NCBI GenBank assembly: GCA_964583825.1
Contig: CAZOXM010000143.1
Span: 1-9,467, forward strand
Direction: 5' to 3'
Length of the DNA stretch: 9,467 nt
Origin: GCA-1730015 sp964583825
GTDB lineage: Bacteria > Pseudomonadota > Gammaproteobacteria > Granulosicoccales > Granulosicoccaceae
Shown: in pieces, positions 5,945-9,467 of the stretch
Position numbering within the stretch: position 1 is the first letter of the stretch
Layout of the letters: the number at the start of each line of letters is the position of its first letter
Made by a program: the position numbers and the translations under genes
The notes under the pieces: generated by a model
The model's input: only the letters and a program-made list of their open reading frames with translations
The model's database searches: none
Told to the model about the DNA's origin: nothing

Positions 5945-6928
5945 GTGCGTCCCGCTACTGCAATTGTCTTCGGCACAATCACTATCAACCACCCCTCAAT
6001 CAGCGGAAACGTCAATCGCCCCCTGCTCGGCATCATGCTGAAGGTTGCGTCGATTTGCCTGTTTGTGGTGATGATGATCGCCATTAAACTGCTGCAGAAT
6101 GATGTCCCGATCGGTGAAATCATATTCGCCAGATCGCTGCTGGGGATGCTGGCAGTCGCCCTTGCCTATCGGGTGCTCGGACGGTTTCAGGGGCGCTTCA
6201 CTATCAAATCGGTGCGCGCCCACTGCACATGGTCACTCTGTGCCGCAGCAGCGATGACCATGTGGTTTATCTGCATTACCCTGATACCCCTGCCGGAAGC
6301 CACCGCGATCGGTTTCGTCATGCCGCTATTGGTTGTTGCGATGGCCGTGTTTATCCTCGGTGAGCAGGTCCGTGTGGTGCGCTGGGTGGCCATCTTCACC
6401 GGACTGGTCGGTGTCTGCATAATCGTGTGGCCACACCTCGGCGCCGGCGCAGACTACGGTTCCGCCTCAGCACTCGGTGCCGCGCTGGCACTGGGTGCCG
6501 CTGTATGCTGGGCGCTCGCACAAACACTCCTCAGAAGGCTGACACGAACTGAAACCAGCGGCTCGGCTGTGTTGAGCTTTTCGGTGGCGACGATGCTGCT
6601 GTCATTGCTGAGTCTGCCACTTGGATGGACCATACCCAGCGCCGGACAGTGGGGTCTGATACTACTGTGTGGTGTGGCCGGCGGCTTCGGGCAGCTCTGC
6701 GTCGCTGAAAGTCTTCGTTATGCCGAGGCATCGGCACTGGCCCCTTTTGAATATCTCGCATTTCCAGTGGCCGGTCTGGCAGCCATCGCGATATTCGGAG
6801 AGTATCCGGCCACGCATGTGTGGCTCGGGCTGCCGCTTGTGGTGGCCGGCGGATTACTGGTGATCTACCGCGAGCACCAGCTCAGGCAACACCCGCGCGA
6901 CAAGACCGACCCGCCAGCGTTCAAATAA
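5945..6928 (+). CDS. EamA/DMT-family permease
   Basis: This second drug/metabolite-transporter protein is 327 aa from GTG 5945, or 297 aa from the in-frame ATG at 6035. The first conserved segment, NRPLLGIMLKVASICLFVV, is the usual beginning of many EamA proteins, and it straddles that ATG. This favours a start upstream of 6035, but no clear Shine-Dalgarno supports either codon. Features include a PIGEIIFARSLLG helix junction, PLPEATAIGFVMPLLV at the end of helices 3-4, FILGEQVRVVRWVAIFTGLVGV in the first repeat, and YAEASALAPFEYLAFPVAGL in the second. The tail is short, hydrophilic and Pro-rich. It is only distantly similar to the divergent permease on its left, so the pair is not a recent duplication. 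The substrate is unknown. Likely cotranscribed with the next gene, 18 nt downstream. Confidence 0.9.
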   Translation: MRPATAIVFGTITINHPSISGNVNRPLLGIMLKVASICLFVVMMIAIKLLQNDVPIGEIIFARSLLGMLAVALAYRVLGRFQGRFTIKSVRAHCTWSLCAAAAMTMWFICITLIPLPEATAIGFVMPLLVVAMAVFILGEQVRVVRWVAIFTGLVGVCIIVWPHLGAGADYGSASALGAALALGAAVCWALAQTLLRRLTRTETSGSAVLSFSVATMLLSLLSLPLGWTIPSAGQWGLILLCGVAGGFGQLCVAESLRYAEASALAPFEYLAFPVAGLAAIAIFGEYPATHVWLGLPLVVAGGLLVIYREHQLRQHPRDKTDPPAFK

Positions 6929-6938
6929 AACCGGTTTT
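6927..6938. repeat. 12-bp perfect palindrome between permease and AI-2E family genes
   Basis: AAAACCGGTTTT is a perfect palindrome overlapping the TAA stop (6926-6928) of the permease gene and lying 8 nt before the next start codon. With no loop it is a poor RNA hairpin. It could be a protein-binding site or chance. Confidence 0.3.
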
Positions 6939-6946
6939 CTGAAACA

Positions 6947-8188
6947 ATGCAGCTCATGCCAAATACCACCCTGATCAATAAAAGTGTCCTTCTTTTAGTC
7001 GTCGCACTGATTAGCGCGCTTTTCCTGGGCATTATCGGCAGATTTCTGGAAGCTATTTTTCTGGCCGGTCTGTTCAGTGCCGTGTGCCACCCGATCTACC
7101 GCTGGTTTCTGAATTTAACAGGCAACCGGCAGGCGATCTCGTCACTCGCGACGATAATACTCGTGCTGTTTTTCATCATTATCCCGGTGGCCCTGATCGC
7201 AACCATCGTGGTTGGCCAGGCAACCGACTTCGCCACAAAAGCGCTTCCATGGGTGCAGAATGTGGCCAATGATCCGGGCATCATTACGAAACAACTGGAG
7301 AAACTACCCTTTTACGAGAGACTACTACCCTATCGCGACATGTTGACAGAGCGCATTGGGGGCATTCTGGTCAGCATTAGCGGGTCAGGAGTCAGTCTGC
7401 TTCAGTCTGTCACCGTTGGCACGTTCAACGCACTGCTGACGAGCTTGCTGGTGCTATACAGCTTTTTCTTTTTTTTGATGGACGGAGGCAAGCTGGTCCA
7501 TCGCATCCTTTACTACCTGCCTCTGGATGACAAGAACGAGCATCTACTGCTCGATCGTTTTCGAAGCGTTACCATCGCCACGCTCAAAGGCACAGCCGTC
7601 ATCGGCTTTCTGCAGGGCGGGCTTGCAGGAATAGCACTGGGTGTCTGCGGCGTACCCAACGCCACTTTCTGGAGTGTGGCGATGATGTTGCTGTCGGTTG
7701 TACCGGGCATCGGTGCAGCACTGGTTTGGGTGCCCGCCTGTATCTATCTGGCCGCTACCGGTGAAGTGGCCATAGCCGTTGGTTTGTTTGCGTTCTGCGG
7801 CTTGCTGGTGGGCAGCATCGATAACGTTCTTCGACCCAAGCTTGTCGGCTCAGACACGCAGTTGCACGAACTCATGATATTTTTCAGCACCCTGGGCGGC
7901 ATATTAACGTTCGGCATGTCGGGCTTCATTATCGGCCCGATCATCGCAGCACTGTTTGTCACTGTCTGGGAAATATACGGTGTTGAATTTCGACAGTGGC
8001 TTCCGCACACCGGGTTTATTCCCTACGACCCCAACAAATCCTCCGAACAACGCGAGGCTGCTGCCGAACAACCGCCGGATGAAATCGTCGAACTTGCCGA
8101 GCAAAAGACTGATGCAAACACAACCCGCATGAACGATGATGCGACCGGCGGTTCTGCCGATGATTCCGCACATGACACGCAACGCTGA
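6947..8188 (+). CDS. AI-2E family (PerM/TqsA-like) membrane transporter
   Basis: The 413-aa polytopic membrane protein belongs to the AI-2E transporter family (formerly UPF0118). Named members include E. coli TqsA, linked to autoinducer-2 export, and PerM; some homologues act as ion antiporters. An N-terminal helical pair (about 10-45) leads into an FSAVCHPIYRWF-like region and a third helix (about 65-88). A soluble stretch follows (about 90-150). Then come SLLVLYSFFFFLMDGGKLV, an amphipathic FRSVTIATLKGT region, GFLQGGLAGIALGVCGVP and SVVPGIGAALVWVPA, a conserved family motif. NVLRPKLVGSDTQLHELMIFFSTLGG and FGMSGFIIGPIIAAL follow. The last roughly 60 residues are an acidic, Gln/Asp-rich cytoplasmic tail, longer than in many relatives. 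ATG 6947 and in-frame ATG 6956 are both possible starts; neither has a strong ribosome-binding site. The gene overlaps the start of the next one. Confidence 0.93.
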   Translation: MQLMPNTTLINKSVLLLVVALISALFLGIIGRFLEAIFLAGLFSAVCHPIYRWFLNLTGNRQAISSLATIILVLFFIIIPVALIATIVVGQATDFATKALPWVQNVANDPGIITKQLEKLPFYERLLPYRDMLTERIGGILVSISGSGVSLLQSVTVGTFNALLTSLLVLYSFFFFLMDGGKLVHRILYYLPLDDKNEHLLLDRFRSVTIATLKGTAVIGFLQGGLAGIALGVCGVPNATFWSVAMMLLSVVPGIGAALVWVPACIYLAATGEVAIAVGLFAFCGLLVGSIDNVLRPKLVGSDTQLHELMIFFSTLGGILTFGMSGFIIGPIIAALFVTVWEIYGVEFRQWLPHTGFIPYDPNKSSEQREAAAEQPPDEIVELAEQKTDANTTRMNDDATGGSADDSAHDTQR

Positions 8189-9467
8189 AAACCCTGTGCC
8201 GACCACCTGCAAAAAGTACCTCTCTGCGACAGCGCTGACTGCACTGCTGACCACAGGCTCTGCAATGGCAGCCTATAGTGAATTGTCCTGCAAGCTGGGG
8301 ATCCTTGAGGATCTCGGCTGGAGAGTCGCTGCGACCGATACGCCGCCAGCCGTGCTTTTCGGCAATTCGTGCGAACACACCGCGGCTCCGGTCTTTATCT
8401 ATAACCCCACGGTGGAAACCAACAGCATCATCCTCGATAGAGTCAACCGGGCTGTGAATTCAACCACGAGTCGGTGCCTGGTGAATCGACGATACGCTGA
8501 TGCGATAAAAACAGCGATTGTTAATCTGACCGACAACAAGGAATTCACTTTTCTTAGCGGCGGTGCTGATCCAAGAGACCCATTTACCCCACCAGACAAC
8601 AGCTGGGTGGCGGTCACCGACAAAGGCTACGACGAGCCCGCAACCTCACTCTCCGAAGGTATTAACGCGCTGTACAAAAAGCCATTTGTCGCAGAGTGTG
8701 CAGCAGCAACCCAGATAGCGCAGCTGGCGATATTAAAAGAGCACTATGGAATCTTTACCGATGCGATCATTCAACCCGGTGAAGTGGGCATCGGTATATG
8801 GCCCGCCTATGTAAAGGCACCCTCGATTGCTGCTAACAAACCACTACTGCTCGACAGCAGTCAACGCAAGCGCGCGCTAAAAACGCTGGCGGTACTTGGC
8901 AAGGGTGCCTTCTATAACCAAAGCGGTTATCTCAGGCCATATAAAGGCGATAAGTACGTCGACTCTATCGACAATCGGGGTCAGAACTTCGTTATTGTCG
9001 ATGTTTATGAAGATGCGCTGGATAGCATGCGTTCGCGGTCATCACCCATGCGCGACTACAACAGGATCACCCGAGATATCTGGAAAAAGTATCGCAGGCG
9101 CATGACGCGTGATCGAACAAACAAAGAAGTGTTATCTGAAGAAATGCGTGCAGAACTCGAAGCCATCGACCCTTTCTTTTCCGATGTGATGGTTTACGTG
9201 CATCCGCTCAGCGTACGCAACTTCGCCTTTCATATCGCCCGCCAGTTCAAGTGGAATTCCAGAACGCCGTACGTTTTAGAGATATACGAGGATTTCCAAA
9301 GCGGTTACTTCCACGAGAGATATATCGACTACCGTCTACAACAATGCCTGCAGAATGCCTACTGCCGCAAGGCCGGCAGGGATCACTACTATTTAACTGA
9401 TGAAACAGGCATCGCTGACAAGACCGTTTACAGCTCACCTCAGGCCTGTGCGATCGCGCTTGAAAAA
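8160..9467 (+). CDS. Exported protein of unknown function, possibly transglutaminase-like (3' end cut by window edge)
   Basis: The frame stays open for 436 codons from ATG 8160 to the right edge. A second ATG at 8172 is possible, but GGCGG lies 8 nt before 8160. The N-terminus is an export signal: Lys-Lys-Tyr at 18-20, hydrophobic ATALTALL, and a likely cleavage after SAMA (about residue 37). The mature part holds several cysteines, compatible with disulfides, and many aromatic and charged residues. The segment FVAECAAATQIAQLAIL (Glu179-Cys180) resembles the FECATA nucleophile region of Bacillus Tgl transglutaminase. A later NRGQNFVIVDVYED (Gln275) vaguely recalls Tgl's catalytic RGENV, with Gln in place of Glu. 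I would not assign function on this alone. The C-terminal part includes VYVHPLSVRNFAFHIARQF, QQCLQNAYC and a closing QACAIALEK. The gene overlaps the AI-2E family gene by 29 nt in another frame, suggesting coupled translation. Confidence 0.8.
   Translation, partial: MIPHMTRNAENPVPTTCKKYLSATALTALLTTGSAMAAYSELSCKLGILEDLGWRVAATDTPPAVLFGNSCEHTAAPVFIYNPTVETNSIILDRVNRAVNSTTSRCLVNRRYADAIKTAIVNLTDNKEFTFLSGGADPRDPFTPPDNSWVAVTDKGYDEPATSLSEGINALYKKPFVAECAAATQIAQLAILKEHYGIFTDAIIQPGEVGIGIWPAYVKAPSIAANKPLLLDSSQRKRALKTLAVLGKGAFYNQSGYLRPYKGDKYVDSIDNRGQNFVIVDVYEDALDSMRSRSSPMRDYNRITRDIWKKYRRRMTRDRTNKEVLSEEMRAELEAIDPFFSDVMVYVHPLSVRNFAFHIARQFKWNSRTPYVLEIYEDFQSGYFHERYIDYRLQQCLQNAYCRKAGRDHYYLTDETGIADKTVYSSPQACAIALEK

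Noticed and set aside
4892..5992. Longer 366-aa form of the minus-strand permease
   Set aside because: The extra N-terminal 62 residues are Cys/His/Arg-rich and unlike EamA proteins, and they overlap the divergent gene's start region. ATG 5806 gives a normal EamA N-terminus.
4892..6928. Recent tandem or inverted duplication of permease genes
   Set aside because: Both encode EamA-type proteins, but the amino-acid sequences share only family-level features and no long nucleotide repeat is visible.
1..9467. CRISPR array, insertion sequence, prophage or rRNA
   Set aside because: No regularly spaced repeats, transposase-like frames, terminal inverted repeats, phage genes or rRNA-like segments were seen.

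Overview
The window reads as bacterial DNA of moderately high G+C with tightly packed genes, most like a gammaproteobacterium. The SelA and SelB proteins resemble the E. coli enzymes, and the transporters are of common proteobacterial types. The run of exactly 100 N (2129-2228) suggests a scaffolded draft or metagenome assembly. No species can be named from the sequence alone.

Positions 1-4391 form a selenocysteine locus. selB, the Sec-specific elongation factor, lies on the minus strand, starts at a TTG and runs off the left edge. Divergent from it is a selenoprotein gene of the GrdB/PrdB-like (glycine/betaine/sarcosine/D-proline reductase selenoprotein B) family, followed 12 nt later by selA (L-seryl-tRNA(Sec) selenium transferase). 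The selenoprotein gene is easily missed. It is cut by the N gap, and an in-frame TGA at 2241-2243 sits in a P-V-U-P-N-C context with a well-formed bacterial SECIS hairpin directly downstream (2250-2276). So the locus pairs a Sec-decoding machine with one of its own users. selC (tRNA-Sec) and selD are not in the window. The 183-nt divergent intergenic region can fold, as plus-strand RNA, into a 13-bp hairpin followed by a second compact hairpin, which suggests a structured leader on the selenoprotein-selA mRNA.

Positions 4392-4891 hold a small gene for an exported protein of unknown function. It converges on an EamA/DMT-type permease gene (4892-5806, minus), and both stop codons lie inside one inverted repeat.

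Positions 5807-9467 hold a plus-strand run: a second EamA/DMT permease, an AI-2E/PerM-family membrane protein, and an exported protein that overlaps the preceding gene and runs off the right edge. The last protein is not confidently recognised. It has a Glu-Cys-Ala motif and spacing that recall Tgl-type transglutaminases, offered only as a hypothesis.

The selenium part stands out: a TGA-interrupted, gap-interrupted selenoprotein with a visible SECIS and a possible structured leader. No tRNA, rRNA, CRISPR array or insertion sequence was seen.
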